A stretch of 64,000 nt of DNA from Cristatella mucedo (GCA_009760855.2 WPIO01000020.1:2918501-2982500); one strand, 5' to 3'. Positions 1 to 16,030 are shown, numbered from the stretch's first letter. Numbers and translations: made by a program. The notes: a model not told the origin generated them from the letters alone.

Positions 1-29
1 TCGAGTCTCCGTTGTACATGTCGAGCTGG

Positions 30-190
30 TTTGGCCCCCAGTGGTTAAGGTGCTCGAGTCCCGACCAAGGTCTGGCTGAGGTGGGCTCGAGCCCCGTGGC
101 ATACGTGAAGCGCATTAGTGGAGATAAGTTCTTCTTAGGGTGCAATGCAAATGAATTATATATTTTTTATGTCACTAATACTGGGGGCGG
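30..190 (+). repeat. SINE family 1 copy (tRNA head, LINE-like tail)
   Basis: A degenerate tRNA-like head (ggttaaggtgctcgag, then gggctcgagccccgtggc as a B-box-like arm) is followed by a tail close to agataagttcttcttaggg and an A/T-rich end. The same order is clearer at 62318-62462. The tail resembles the 3' hairpin of the LINE family in this window. Confidence 0.6.
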
Positions 191-1974
191 CGATCCAAGA
201 CTTATGGAAGACTTGACAAAGACTCGGCACCCAAATAACGAGCTCTAATTCTTAGCCAAGACTCGGGCAAGACTTAGCAAACGACCAATCATAAGCGTCG
301 TCAAGAGCAGGCTTTCTTCAGTGCTTTAAAAGCTTTCTGGACGACAACCTGCGAAATCATCGAAGCGTTCCGTGAGATGAGAAACCTGTTTATGAGAAAC
401 GTCGCGTTCTCCATAAAAGAACCAGCTAGTGAAGCGGCGGCGGGCGATATAGGCACTTGCTCGCCGAAGGTTCAAATTCACCCGCCGGATGTGCGTCTCG
501 AGAAGCCATTTCTTACCTCCCTAAAAACGAAACTTTTCGTTCACCACTCGGGGGAGGAGCATTTACGAGGCAAGACTTTGAGTAAGACTGGCGTTGTGAA
601 CTTCCTATAAGCAGGAAGACCGAAGTAGGACAGAAGTAGGCAGGAAGCAGGACTCGTTGCGTAAATCCGGCTCCGTGCGAACATTTAGCCTCCAGGGCAC
701 TGACGCCGGCTGCTCGGCAGAGCCACCAATCACACTCGCCGAGCCGACCGGTTGCTCCACTTAGCTGTGAGAGATCGCTGCATCGGATTGGCTTTCCTGG
801 TGTTCTTGTCACCATGAATAAAGTAAGTGAGTATAAGCTTACGTCATATCTCTCACCTTTACTTTATTTAAACAGCACAGGCAATATGCTCAGTTTAAAT
901 CGCACAGTATCAGGTGAGTTTTTAGCCTTTTGAAGGTGCACCCGACATGAGCCGGTCTAGTAAAACGTTGGCGGCATTTTTTCTCCTGAGACTTTTGGAG
1001 TAGACGAAACTTATGATAAAAGTTGTGTTAAAGTAAAATGTATGATTATCTCTATGCTTTTCGGAAATATTCTCCATAGATAGAGAGGCAAGAAACGACC
1101 CTTGAGTGCCAAAGTGTCACAGCGAGGGCAATATAAAACTTTAAAAGGGGGCTGTTATAATTGCCAAATAGTTCTAGCTCAACTATTCGATTGTTTCGGA
1201 TGTACTTCGTGCGATAGAACTGCTGACAGTGTTAGTGTTTAGTGCCAAAGTCTGCTTAATCTGTCGTATTGAAATTCACCATTATTGAACTTGATTGCAC
1301 GTATTGCCCTGGACCCCTCAGATCGTATCTTGACCGTCACCTGTCGGCAAAATAGTTAGACTGTCCTCGTCAGGTTTTTCCAGTTAATGTATGCCTCACG
1401 GTAAGGCAAGTTATGCTAGAGAAGCAGCTTCTTAGGCGCAATATTTGTATTCGACACTGACCTTAGAGGCTGTAAGTATGTCTTTCGGCCCATCTCGTCA
1501 ACTTCTATCATGGGTTGAGTTTGAAGTATTCCTTGTTTATTACTCGTCGCAATAATAAAGAAATAGGACCGTGAAAAATCTTGAGCGCTGGAAGGCTATT
1601 GTATGAAAACCTTTTTCCTGGATCAAGTCAAATCGCACGGTAGTTTTTTTCGAGAAATAGGGCAGGCAGTGCAAAATGCTCTCTAGCTTAACAGCGATGT
1701 AGCCGAAGAGCACTCTAAAATCTCTGTGGCTCAACCGAGTAGTGAGTACACATTTTTGCTGAAACTGTAGCCGGCCTTTTGCATACTTTGAATTTTATTA
1801 GTCGTCCAAAGGTGGCTTACGCTGAAAGAAAGCAGACAGGAAGACCTTCTTGGGCTACGTGAAATAAACACGTGGTGTAATGCACTCTTGGCAGATGTAA
1901 ATAGATGCATTTTTAGTTTCTTTTTTACCGAGGACATCTCTTGACTTGCCCAAATTAAAAAAAAAGCTGAAAAC
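191..1974. other. No recognisable gene; unassigned sequence
   Basis: Only short open frames occur here, none resembling a family I know and none with convincing splice sites. The stretch at 450-800 is more GC-rich than its surroundings. It may contain unrecognised introns of the transporter gene that ends at 5724, or old repeats. Confidence 0.4.
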
Positions 1975-2236
1975 GCATACATTTAAATTTAGCATTTAGT
2001 GGGTCCCTACGATTCAATCTTTATGTGCTTGTGCGTGCTGACACTATGAATGCTACCACTAACCACACTTGCATGCTGACCCTGTGCATGTCAGCTCTAA
2101 CCACGTTATTCTTGTTGCTTATTGAGCATGCTACCACTAACTATCCGATCGTGCTTCGTTTGCAGCAATATTAAAGTTCCTAGAAATCGATTGAGTTCTC
2201 TGTGGGCGCTATGTCAAATGTATTATTATTTTTTTT
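1975..2236 (+). mobile_element. CR1/L2-like LINE 3' end
   Basis: This is the 3' UTR of the window's main LINE family: the block tgacactatgaatgctaccac, the gagttctctgtgggcgct hairpin arm, then an ATT/T tail. No coding sequence is retained. Confidence 0.75.
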
Positions 2237-3061
2237 TTTTGGTTAGCATTAGAATATTTCTAAAGCCCATAGCTGGCGAACTAACTATACATAGCCATTG
2301 TTTTATTAGGTGCTGGTCTCAACTAACAATTTCTAAACCTAGTTTTTATTGATGCTACGACATCAGACCAGCACGACAACCTGGGGGTGTTTCTATTGGT
2401 AATTTTGGGGTGTGTTCGCTGCAAAATTTCGCAATTACAAAGCTTCCGTGTCATTTCTACATTACTTTTAAAATAATTGTTTATATCTTTAGGGCTGTGA
2501 TGACTGCGTTAACCATAGAAACTAATACGGAAAGATTATAAGATAGGAGATCAAACTATGCAATCTAGCAGTAACGAAATTACTTGGCGTCAGAGCATCA
2601 GCGTCATCAGTTCAACCGATAATTTTTTCTGCATTTAGTTACTTGTCAGTCCAAGTAAAAAAGCCTTCGTTCTGCTCCTCTTGTCTCTCTTGATTCGATG
2701 CCCTGTCTCCCTTTAAAAAAAAAAAAAAAAAAAAAAAAAACATTTTGGAATTGCATATGCAAACTCTAATAATGCTCATGCCGATGTGCATCAAATATCT
2801 TTATAACCACTTCCGGGTCACCACCTTACTAAGCAATCTGTATGGCGGTCTATCAGATCTTTTCTTTGGCTTATTTTTTTGGCAAGATAGACAAAACCTG
2901 AGAATCCAAAACCGAGGTGACATCTCTACTTGCATCCTCTTCCTCAGCTCCTAGCTTTATTTAATATTCGCCTTCAAGAGTGCAACTGACAAATGGCTTT
3001 ATCTCATATGTTAGAGTGCCGTGATATGTAGGATAAGATAAGATAAGATATGTAGGACCAT
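2237..3061. other. Non-coding; poly-A run
   Basis: No gene is visible. A 26-A run lies at 2715-2740 and could be the tail of an unrecognised retroposon. A short GATAA repeat lies near 3032-3052. Confidence 0.5.
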
Positions 3062-3235
3062 AGTTGGTAAGGCGCTCGCTCTTAGCGACCGAGGTCGTGG
3101 GTTCGAATCCAGCAGTGAGCAATCTTTTATTGCTAACTGCAAGCGGTGGTGGTGATAGCCGCCAAGGCTCTTCTGCCGCTATACGAACGAGGCTGTCTAA
3201 TCAGCCAATACTTATCTTTTTATTTAATTTTCTTA
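3062..3235 (+). repeat. SINE family 2 copy
   Basis: The head ggtaaggcgctcgc and the B-box-like arm gggttcgaatccagcagtg match RNA polymerase III internal promoter boxes. The body (ggtggtgatagccgccaagg, ctcttctgccgctatacgaa) recurs at 18500, 47808, 10300 and 62720. This is the best-preserved copy of the family. It is not a functional tRNA gene because no acceptor stem closes. Confidence 0.7.
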
Positions 3236-3599
3236 ACGCAGTCTAAAATGGCTAAATGCCCCTCCAGACCCCATACCTACTTTTATTCTGAAATGCCTAG
3301 ATTTTCTGGTGCCCTGAAGCCCAGATCTTTTCAATGCAACTTTCAGATGGCTGTTGTTACTACTGTTACTACTGTTACTACTGTTGTGTCTACTTATTAA
3401 GAAAGCGATAGTCGACCAAATGAACTGAAGTCATTTCAACCTAGTCTCCCCTTCTGCACCCTTATTAAAGACGCTGGTACGAGTCAAAAGAGACAGGTTA
3501 AACTCTTATGTCGTAACTTGTAACTTAACAAGCAATTTTCGGTCAGGCTTAGAACAAATCACTCTATAGATTTAGCACTGTTGCAAGTGAATTACCAAA

Positions 3600-5215
3600 T
3601 TCTCTTGGAGTCTCTCTGCTTTACTGGTGAACCCTCTTTCGGCTGCGTCTGATAGTATAGATCATCACGGTTTAATTTAGTGTCAGTCATCGAGCTTTGA
3701 CATTACTGAAAAGTAATGATTTATGCCCCAACTCAGTGGCAGATTTTGGAGCACTGACGTCAATGGGCCACAGTCATACGAGGAGCCTTGAAGGGACGGG
3801 ATACCGAGGAGATCAATGCTTGATTAACTGTTTTTTATCATTTGAACTCTTTCACTTGTTGATAATCACCAGGCACAATCTAGGCTTTCCTTTTCTGCAG
3901 ATGACCTGTTGCTGTACCTGTGCTGCTGCTGTACCTGTGCTGCTGCTGTACCTGTGCTGTGACTATACCTGTGCTGGGGCTGTACCTATGCTGCGGCTGT
4001 ACCTGTGCTGCGGCTGTTCCTGTGCTGCTGTATCTGTGCTTCGGTTGTACCTGTGCTACCATACCTGAGCTGCGGCTGTACCTATGCTGCGGCTGTACCT
4101 GTGCTGCGGCTGTACTTGTGCTGCGGCTGTACCGGTGCAGCGGCTGTTCCTGTGCTGCTGTACCTGTGCTACCTAACTGTGCTGCGGCTGTACCTGCGCT
4201 GTGGCTGTACCTGTGCTGCTTCGAACCAACTCTCGAACTCGCTTATAACTTCCCATGCAGCATATAGTGCTTAAATTTGTACTTGGATGGCAGCAAATGA
4301 TTTCTCAAGTTTAATCACGATAAACTAAAACGTAGAAATCCTGGTATTCGTGAGAAAATGGAAAGCCTGACTCCGAAAATGAGCTCAGCTACCATAACTC
4401 CTTCAACATCCGCATCAGATCTGGTTTTTCTGTTGTGCAGTGACCTTTTACCAGACGACCCCATTGGCTCTCAGACAAGGCAGTCTGCTTTCAGCTAAGC
4501 AAAATTGCAACCATAAACCTGGATTTGGATCTGCTTAGACAAGGATGCCACGGCCAATCAGGTCTATTCATTTTTTACATTCCATCCTGTCTACTGGAGC
4601 CTATTACTTTGGTGCTTATTACTTGCGTGTCTTCCCACCTATACACTGAGAACGTCGCAGCTGTTTCGAAACACTGATACTAGGCTTGTTTGTCATGGAG
4701 ATTTCAACCGCGAAATAAAACCACTTATCATCAACATGTACTTGCTCCCCATCAAGCAAAGTAACAATGATTTCAAGGTGGTTTGCTTTTGTCACTCTGG
4801 TTTAGGTCCCGTTATTCTTTTGCTCCAGCCTACCTAGCTAACTACTTCGCAATCCCGAGACGGTGCAATATCACTCAGCTCTGTATGACTCTATTCGTTT
4901 AGCTGCACCTGTAAATCACCCCAATTCCTTTGGAGACCGTGTGTTTTATTCGCGAGCTCAAACGGCTCGAAACTCACCGATGCCACGATATCAACTGAAT
5001 TGAAGACATTTAAAAGAAGCCACAAAAAGCCCCTTTCCTCGCAGTACGTTCTCTGTTCTTATGCATTCTCTTTTGTGTACTAATGTGTGATGGCATTGTG
5101 AATGTAATGACTCGCTAATTGGCATGCCTTTTTTCCACTATACATTAAGCGCCTAGGCGGAGATTTAGTTCTCTCATGACGCTATGCAAATCATTCACTA
5201 TTTTTTATTATTGTT
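3600..5215 (+). mobile_element. CR1/L2-like LINE relic with embedded minisatellite
   Basis: A decayed reverse-transcriptase region can be followed in pieces. It begins with a remnant of the Asp-His-His stretch near 3660. Next comes FPFSADDL at about 3885-3908, equivalent to the YADD catalytic motif. A FNHDK-type block lies near 4310. The palm/C-terminal part (lacking an open frame) runs 4430-5020, and the 3' hairpin (gcgcctaggcggagatttag, ctctcatgacgct) with its ATT-rich tail lies at 5148-5215. A 17-bp minisatellite interrupts it at 3903-4222. The copy is not coding. Confidence 0.7.
3903..4222 (+). repeat. 17-bp minisatellite, about 18 imperfect units
   Basis: The unit is close to ctgtacctgtgctgcgg. 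Because 17 is not a multiple of three, each frame cycles through all three readings, which is why several overlapping stop-free frames appear here. They are not genes. It lies immediately after the catalytic ADD codons of a LINE relic. Confidence 0.85.
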
Positions 5216-5305
5216 CTATTGATAAAACGCGAAGCATGGGTCGCAGAATGAGGAGACATTCTAGCGTCACACATTGAGCATCTGTATTTAACCGTTTTTC
5301 GCTAG

Positions 5306-5460
5306 GACTCGGAAAACAAGATGACTAGCCAGTCGTTGCCGTCAATGATCCTCGGAGGCCTGCTAATAGTCAGCATCGGTGCCACGATGACGATACCGGA
5401 GACGAGCCACTCGGAGCTTCCTGACACGATCAAGGAATCTGTGGAAGTGTCAAACCTTGG
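5306..5460 (+). CDS. SLC22-like transporter, penultimate exon
   Basis: Opens in phase 0 after a tag acceptor and ends in phase 2 before gtacgc. It encodes 51 residues plus two bases: a short loop, TM12, and the PET...LPDTI motif typical of SLC22 C-termini. An in-frame TAG sits just upstream in the intron, supporting the acceptor. Confidence 0.7.
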
Positions 5461-5724
5461 GTACGCGATTTCTGAGCGATCGCCGTTGGCTTCGAACTCG
5501 GCCACGTCAGCTGAAGCGTGCAGCGTCGGCGGTTGACGGATCGTTTCTATGCAGTCTACGCGGTTGGCCACGCGGCCCTCGACTACGTAGGACTCGCATT
5601 GCAGCTGCGCTACTCCCTTTGCAGGCTCAGCTCGCGCTCTTAGCTTGATTCGTCTCCTTGCAGGGAGCACCCGCAAGCCGAGCAGAACTCGCAAGAGGAG
5701 AAGACGGAGTTGAGCTATGTGTGA
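5306..5724 (+). CDS. SLC22-like organic-ion transporter, last two coding exons (gene partial)
   Basis: The C-terminal end of a major facilitator protein, probably SLC22-like, which would move organic cations, anions or carnitine across the plasma membrane. Exon A (5306-5460) encodes a last membrane helix (MILGGLLIVSIGATMTIPET) and the family pattern PET-x4-LPDTI-x-E that follows TM12. Its acceptor is cgtttttcgctag and its donor gtacgc. Exon B (5664-5724, acceptor tctccttgcag) restores a Gly codon across the phase-2 junction and adds an acidic tail (EHPQAEQNSQEEKTELSYV) ending at TGA 5722-5724. Upstream exons were not found in 1-5300. They may lie left of the window or be too short to recognise. 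The tail fits a class I PDZ ligand (S-x-V). Sugar-transporter-type MFS proteins are the alternative. Confidence 0.7.
5664..5724 (+). CDS. SLC22-like transporter, final coding exon
   Basis: Nineteen residues plus stop after a completed Gly codon. Glu/Gln-rich cytoplasmic tail ending SYV. No canonical AATAAA was found in the next 350 bases, so the 3' UTR end is undefined. Confidence 0.65.
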
Positions 5725-6248
5725 ATCGTGCGCGGCACCATCTCGGTACGCCTGGCGAGCTCGCTAGCGATTTCCAACGTGTACCAGAAGCGGCTAGCGA
5801 TCTGGATTGGACCCGTTATCTTTGGGAAACGTCCTTTCTTGATTGAGACTACATACCAATACATTGGAATCATTGCTATGCTATCGTATTTTTGCTCTAA
5901 GCGATTGCGCTCTAAGCGACTACTATGCAATGAGGTATGTAGATCCCGGTATGCAAACCGCTATTATTCCAGACCCCATCCTTTTATCCGTTGGAACAAA
6001 GTTTACCGAATTTCTTGCATTCACTTATAAAATTTTATAAAAACTTATGTTTAAATCAAATAAGATACGAGCTGTTTGGCGTTTTGCACTTAGATTGAGG
6101 TCCTCCTTCGCGGAGTATGACATCCTAACCTATGTACTGCCATTAAGGTACAATTCGAAACAAAGAAAATATCGTTGAAAACTTCCAATTGAACCGAAAA
6201 TAGAGAAACAGTTAATTAACAGTGCTTCGCTACGACGGAAGGTCTGAG

Positions 6249-6250
<2 letters not shown>
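5725..6250. other. Probable 3' UTR of transporter and flank
   Basis: Contains a 100-codon open frame with hydrophobic stretches on the plus strand and a 71-codon one opposite. Neither shows a known motif or splice context, so I treat the stretch as untranslated. It becomes AT-rich from about 6000. Confidence 0.4.
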
Positions 6251-6252
<2 letters not shown>

Positions 6253-6318
<66 letters not shown>

Positions 6319-6460
6319 CTCTCTATCTATTCATCTATCTATCTCTCTATCTATTCATCTATCTATCTATCTATCTATCCATCCATCCATCCATCCATCC
6401 ATCCATCCATCCATCCATCTATTTATATCTCTCTCTATCTCTCTCGCCTGCTTCCTGAGA
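6253..6460. repeat. Compound microsatellite (CT)n-(CTAT)n-(CCAT)n
   Basis: About 48 bases of CT, then CTAT/CTAT-TCAT units, then about ten CCAT units, closing with CT. The stepwise unit changes suggest successive point mutation and slippage. Confidence 0.95.
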
Positions 6461-7635
6461 TTTTTTTCTTGTGAGTGCTTCAAAAATCTCAGTTTCACGT
6501 AATGGTTCGTTTACAAGCAAGCATCGATTAGGAACTATAGCATTCCTGAAAATGGCGTAAAAACGCATAAAATTATACTTGAGTAACAAAACTACAGGTA
6601 CAAAAGTTAGAAGACCTGCGATTGGGTGTAGAGTAAGCAACATAGACTATGCAGCGGACAGCCTTTGAACTTTCGCTACATCTGCTGGTCATCAGTAGGC
6701 GCGCTTACGTTGCTAGATAATGACTCGACAATGTAAGTTCACCAGATCAAACCCTCGCAGCTTAAGCAGTAGTGGATCTCAGGCGATCAGAGACATTTTT
6801 AGATGCATGCTCGCTCTCATTTATCGTAAAACCTTGATCCGCAAACAAAGTCTGTGATCGTATTAGCTCATTCTTATCGAAACAGCACAGATTTTGTAAC
6901 AGTGATTGGTCTATTTGAGTTATAAATTTCAAGTCGAGTGGATATCGAGTAAAGTACTTTGGGCGGACATGACGTATTATGCACAAGATACAACAACAGC
7001 GCATCATCGATATGTCAACCCGATATGCTAGGTTGGCGTCTGCACGTCTGCATTGTCTTTTTGATCTGCATCTAAGATCCTACAACTATCTCCAAACTGT
7101 CATTGACGGCAAAATTCGAAAATGCTAAATTCTCTCGTGAGAATGCTCTCCAAAAGGATTTCGGTGTACAGAAACAACAAGGTGCCTTAATGCTTACTAC
7201 AAAACATTTCGAAAGCCGCGCACGGCAAAATGCATATGTTAGCTAAGTTTTTTAAATTGACCAGCTTGGATCCGTCGATCGTGCGAGATTCGAAAACTGT
7301 GCCCAAATCTACCCGCATGAGCTGAGCCGCGCTGAGCCTTTTTTCTTTCACTGTAACCTGTAGCCTTAGCAAGGTGCAGGTGCAAATAAAATTCACTTTA
7401 AATACGCTTGAATCGCTTGCTTGATGAGACTAAACTGTCCAAAACAGTGGGGTTTCTTCTCCAGGCCTCTGCTACGAGCGATCTTTCTGCAGTAAACAAT
7501 TAGCTGTTAGCAGTTCAATACTTGAGGACTCTCGTGCAACTTTCGCATTACTGAGACCTGATTGAAGCCAAAAAAACTACTCGGGTATCGCAGACGCTAC
7601 GACGAAAGGCTTAGCCAATTTTCCTACTCGGACAT
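6461..7635. other. No gene seen
   Basis: AT-rich sequence with short unrelated frames on both strands. No splice-coherent exons and no repeat that I can match elsewhere in the window. Confidence 0.4.
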
Positions 7636-7639
7636 TGCT

Positions 7640-11070
<3,431 letters not shown>

Positions 11071-11079
11071 GGATGGCAG

Positions 11080-12130
<1,051 letters not shown>

Positions 12131-12245
12131 GTCCGCGAAAAATCTCGGGAAATTTCAGCGCTGCAGTGCAAAGCGAGCCCTAGTATTGGCTGACGTAATG
12201 GTAAGCCCGGCATAACTGGTAAATCCGGCCTACAGTCTGGCTACG

Positions 12246-12850
12246 CACTTATCGTATTTATTGAGATGAGCCTCTAGATTGTATACTTTGAATGACATCC
12301 CGCAGCCCATGATGCAATAGTTCTTCACCATAGTCTCAATCAGATCTACATAGTTCACCGCAGCGTGCTCGCACAGGAAGCCGGTACCGCCGCGACTAGG
12401 TCAATACAAGGTTCTTTCACCTTACCATTCTTAGCGGAGTTTTTGAAAATACGTGCACTAAACATCATCATTCTCGTTATCCGCTATGCCAAAACGATCC
12501 TGAGATTTTGACCTTGACCTTGGTGCAGCTTAGCGAAGACGATTTGAAGGTACTCGAAGGCTGCCGAATACGTATCGAGAGCTGTGGCCGATTGCTTCCC
12601 GAAATTCAACTGTACAATGAGGCATCAACAACTTCACGAGGTCGACTAGTCCGTCCTCTGGCCATTGACTCTGCGCCCCCGCAGAGAGATAAATCGGCCG
12701 TTTCCAGTCACGCCCGAAGTTAGGAGCGGTTATGCCCGACGTCCCAAATGCCAATACTGCAGAAAAACTTGGTAAAATCGCCGCAGAGACACGTCGGAAT
12801 GGCCACCATTGAGAAGTCTCGAATGACTTCCCAGTCTAACTCGTAGCTTA
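12246..12850 (-). pseudogene. Relic of a repeated invertebrate gene family (unnamed)
   Basis: Reading the minus strand, pieces appear in the right order with stops and frame changes between them. First is a DFSMVAIPTCL...FTKFFCSIGIWDV block at about 12830-12735. Next is a DWKRPIYLSAG...WPEDGLVDLVKLLMPH block at about 12715-12610. Then AFEYLQIVFAKL near 12550. Last is GFLCEHAAVNYVDL followed by IETMVKNYCIMGCGMSFKVY to about 12250. These match a family of uncharacterised proteins repeated in many arthropod and cnidarian genomes (patterns such as GGFTKFPC-CLWDSR and NMSLKIHFLHSHL). Its function is unknown to me and it is probably transposon-borne. This copy cannot make a full protein. Confidence 0.6.
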
Positions 12851-12867
12851 AAGTATCCAGGAATCTA

Positions 12868-12872
12868 TGGAC

Positions 12873-12906
<34 letters not shown>

Positions 12907-12912
12907 CTACTG
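12868..12912 (+). repeat. Short (CTG)n tract
   Basis: About 14 imperfect CTG units (one GTT, one CTA) just upstream, in minus-strand sense, of the 12.25-12.85 kb relic, where it would read as poly-Ser. Confidence 0.9.
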
Positions 12913-14319
12913 CAATCTTTCGCTTGGATGTGCACTCGGCGGGCGTGGCGGCGAGCGAGGTGAAGAGACGCGCACGTCCGCTTTCAATTCGCAGCGGCAG
13001 AACGGTTTCGAGGGTCCTTTATAAGCTTTGCTTTGACGCGGCTCCACTCACGTTCCAGCTTGTTCCGGGCAATTCTTGTTGTTGACTGCAACAAGCTAGT
13101 CGAAGTGTTGCTATGAGCGAAGCCCTCCTCTACGGGTGAAGCCGAAGCGAGTTGCTCACGGTGAGCACAATAACAAACCTCATGGCCGGTTCTTCACTCA
13201 GCACCATAGCAAAGAGAAACAGTAAAAACAAATTTTTAGATGTATATAAATAAAATTATTTATTTCAGCCTTAATTATTTTATATCTCTCGTAAATGCTG
13301 CTTGACATAGCATCGTTAGAGGCCCCAATTTGTAATATATAACCTTCCAGCTCGTTTGTTCATGTAGTTCTCTCAGCTGAAATGGTCCCAGCCCAGTGAG
13401 GGTCCTTACTCCAGACAACCATGGACATATGCTTTGTTTGTTCACTTCAGAAATCTTAGTATATGCTTGCACGAAGCAATATTTAGCGCATCTCTTAACA
13501 ATTTGGCCTCTTTGATATTGTAAAAATTTAATTGTGGATGCGTAAAGCTTCTTGATGCCATCTCAGATAAATACTGTGAAATGGCGACTCACTAAATTAG
13601 CCAGATTATGACTGATACTCATTATTCATGTACGTTAGTTATAGCGGCTTGGAATTGATTATGTGATAACCTATTACCAAAGCAGCATACTAGCACAAGC
13701 CGTATATAGGGCTGTCAGTTATGCCTACCGAGTTGGCCTTGGCCTTTGAGCTGATCTGAGTTCTTAGTTAGGGAGCCCTTGTTGAACGGCGGTAACCATA
13801 CGCTGCTGTCAAATAGACTTCATCACCTTATGGATATGAACTTGTTCAATTGAAGTGTGTGTGCTATTCATTGCTGCCGAGTTCCGCTACTGTGGTTATA
13901 TCTGCGTGCGTTGGTGCCACGTCAACAAGTCTGTAGCCGCGATAAGAGTCTTAGGTGCCACCAGTATTCGTCGCGAGTCGGCTGAGAGTAGCACCGCTAC
14001 GAGCGCTGCGCTTGCAGTCCAGTTCTGTCCAGACCAACAAGTCACAAATCGCGTTTTCAAATTTTTGCCCCTACATAACTTATGGCTGCCCTTGGCAGAC
14101 ATAAAAACAAACCACCAATGGAAGATTTCAACGTGCGGCTTTGCCACCACGTTATGATGTAACACAAATTGCTAGTGAGGAGTTTCCAGACACCTCCTTC
14201 GAAACTGTCGCTGTAGCTGCCTCGCTTTCATCTTCCTCGCCAGCAGCCATCCCACCAACCGAGCTGAGCTTCAAAGCGTCTCCAGAACTCTCTGCCTTTC
14301 CTTTCATGTATTTAGGTGT
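12913..14319. other. No gene seen
   Basis: AT-rich, with scattered short frames. The 13850-14165 region has overlapping frames on both strands but no recognisable motif. It joins the LINE copy that starts near 14320. Confidence 0.4.
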
Positions 14320-15218
14320 AGCAAGGCTGATGCTCAAAATTGGCTCTGCCAGCATATCTCATGTTGAATCGGCTCGAAATCTAGGTGTCATGTTCCAAAG
14401 TGACCTCTCGTTAGACGACCACATTAGCTCCAAAAACAAGTCCGCCTACTTTCAGCTACATCACATAGCTAAAATTCGGGCTTGTTTAGATAAGGATACC
14501 AAGTCTAAGTTGGTCCATGCATTTGTGACATCCCGTCTTGACTTCTACAACTCACCGCTTGCTGGCCTACCGGCATGTGCAATCATGCTATTACAGCTGG
14601 TGCAAAGCTCTGCAGCTAGGCTTGTCTGTCGTGAGCGACGCAGTTGCCACATCACACCACTTCTCGACGACCTGCACTGGCTTCCAGTCAAGCAACGGAT
14701 TGACTTCAAGGTTTTGTCGCTCACTGTTAGGTCACTTCATTCTTTGGCTCCAGCCTATCTCTCACATCTACTCCCCCCACCAGGCCAAGCATCGTACCAC
14801 CAGCTTTTCGGAATCCAACAGTTTAGCAATACCTCGTACAAACCTCAAATCCTTTGGAGACCGTGCATTTAGTTCGTATGCTCCCAAAGCCTGGAACTCA
14901 CTATTGACTTGCATCAGAAAATCCCTGACTTGACCACATTTAAAAAGAAATTAAAACGCACTTACTCATCACAGCATGTAGTGGATCCCTGTGATTTGTC
15001 CTTGATGTGCTTATGCGTGCTGACACTGTGCATTCTGCCACTAACCACACTTCTATGTTGACCCTGTGCATGTCATCCCTAAGCATGCTATTCATGTTGC
15101 TTATCAAGCATCATACTACTCACCCTTCAATCGCGTTTCCCTTTTGCAGCAAATGTAAAGAGCCTAAAAAGAGATTGAGTTCTCTGTGGGCGCTTTATCA
15201 AGTGTATTATTATATAAT
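14320..15218 (+). mobile_element. CR1/L2-like LINE, 5'-truncated, long C-terminal frame
   Basis: The frame retains the thumb and C-terminal part of ORF2: [67 protein letters not shown]. It shifts frame near 14790-14870 within the [18 protein letters not shown] motif. The 3' UTR and hairpin (aaagagattgagttctctgt) precede an A/T tail. The copy is dead but relatively young because several motifs are intact. It abuts an inverted copy at 15219. Confidence 0.85.
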
Positions 15219-15890
15219 AATAAAATAATAATAATGCACTTGATAAAGCGCCCTCAGAGAACGTAATCTCTCTCTAGGCGCTTTACATTTGCTGTAAAGT
15301 GAAATGCAATTGAATGGTAAGTAAAATCATGCTTGAAAAACAAACGAAATGAATAATATGGTTAGGGGTGACATGCACAGGGTCAGCATGCAAATGTGGT
15401 TAGTGGCAGCATGCACAGTGTCAGCACGCATAAGCACATGAAGGACGAATCAGAGGGACCCACGACATGCTGTCCTAAATAGGTGTGTTTTTAAGTTTCT
15501 TTTAAATGTGGTCAGGTCAGGGGATGTTCTGACTCAGGTCGGCAGGGAGTTCCAGGCTTTGTGAGCATACGAACTAAATGCACGGTCTCCAGAGGGTTTA
15601 AGGTTTGTACGATGTATTGGTAGACTGTTGGATTCCGAAAAGCGGGTGGTACGATGCTTAGACAGATGGGGTAGTATATCTGACAGATAGGCTGGAGCCA
15701 TAGAATGAAGGACCTAAAAGTGAGCGACAAAACCTTGAAGTCAATCCGTTGCTTGACTGGTAGCCAGTGCAGGTCGGCGAGAAGGGGAGTAATGTGGCAA
15801 CTGCGACGCTCACGACAGACAAGCCTAGCTGCAGAGTTTTGCACCAGCTGCAATCGCCTGATTGCACATGCTGGTAGGCCAACATATATT
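15219..15890 (-). mobile_element. CR1/L2-like LINE, 5'-truncated, inverted
   Basis: On the minus strand it reads [20 protein letters not shown], the [14 protein letters not shown] block, and the 3' UTR with the hairpin. Its ATT tail meets the tail of the plus-strand copy at about 15205-15235. Homology ends near 15885 within the GLPAC motif. Confidence 0.85.
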
Positions 15891-15952
15891 ACCGGCCTGA
15901 GTGAATCGAAGATTTTCAGACTACGGTGGCGAGGCACAGGAGCGCCGGTATG

Positions 15953-15955
<3 letters not shown>

Positions 15956-16028
<73 letters not shown>
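15956..16028. repeat. (GA)n microsatellite
   Basis: About 36 GA units, followed by a shorter GA-rich stretch to 16062. Lies at the upstream border of the WNK CpG island. Confidence 0.97.

Positions 16029-16030
<2 letters not shown>

Noticed and set aside
3062-3135. Possible functional tRNA gene
   Set aside because: A and B boxes are present but stems do not pair, and the body recurs elsewhere as a SINE.
3697-4274. Cys/Leu-rich tandem-repeat proteins
   Set aside because: A 17-bp minisatellite reads open in several frames. It sits in a dead LINE.
5728-6030. Hydrophobic 100-codon frame after the transporter stop
   Set aside because: Starts at GTG. No in-phase splice link to the transporter and no MFS motif.
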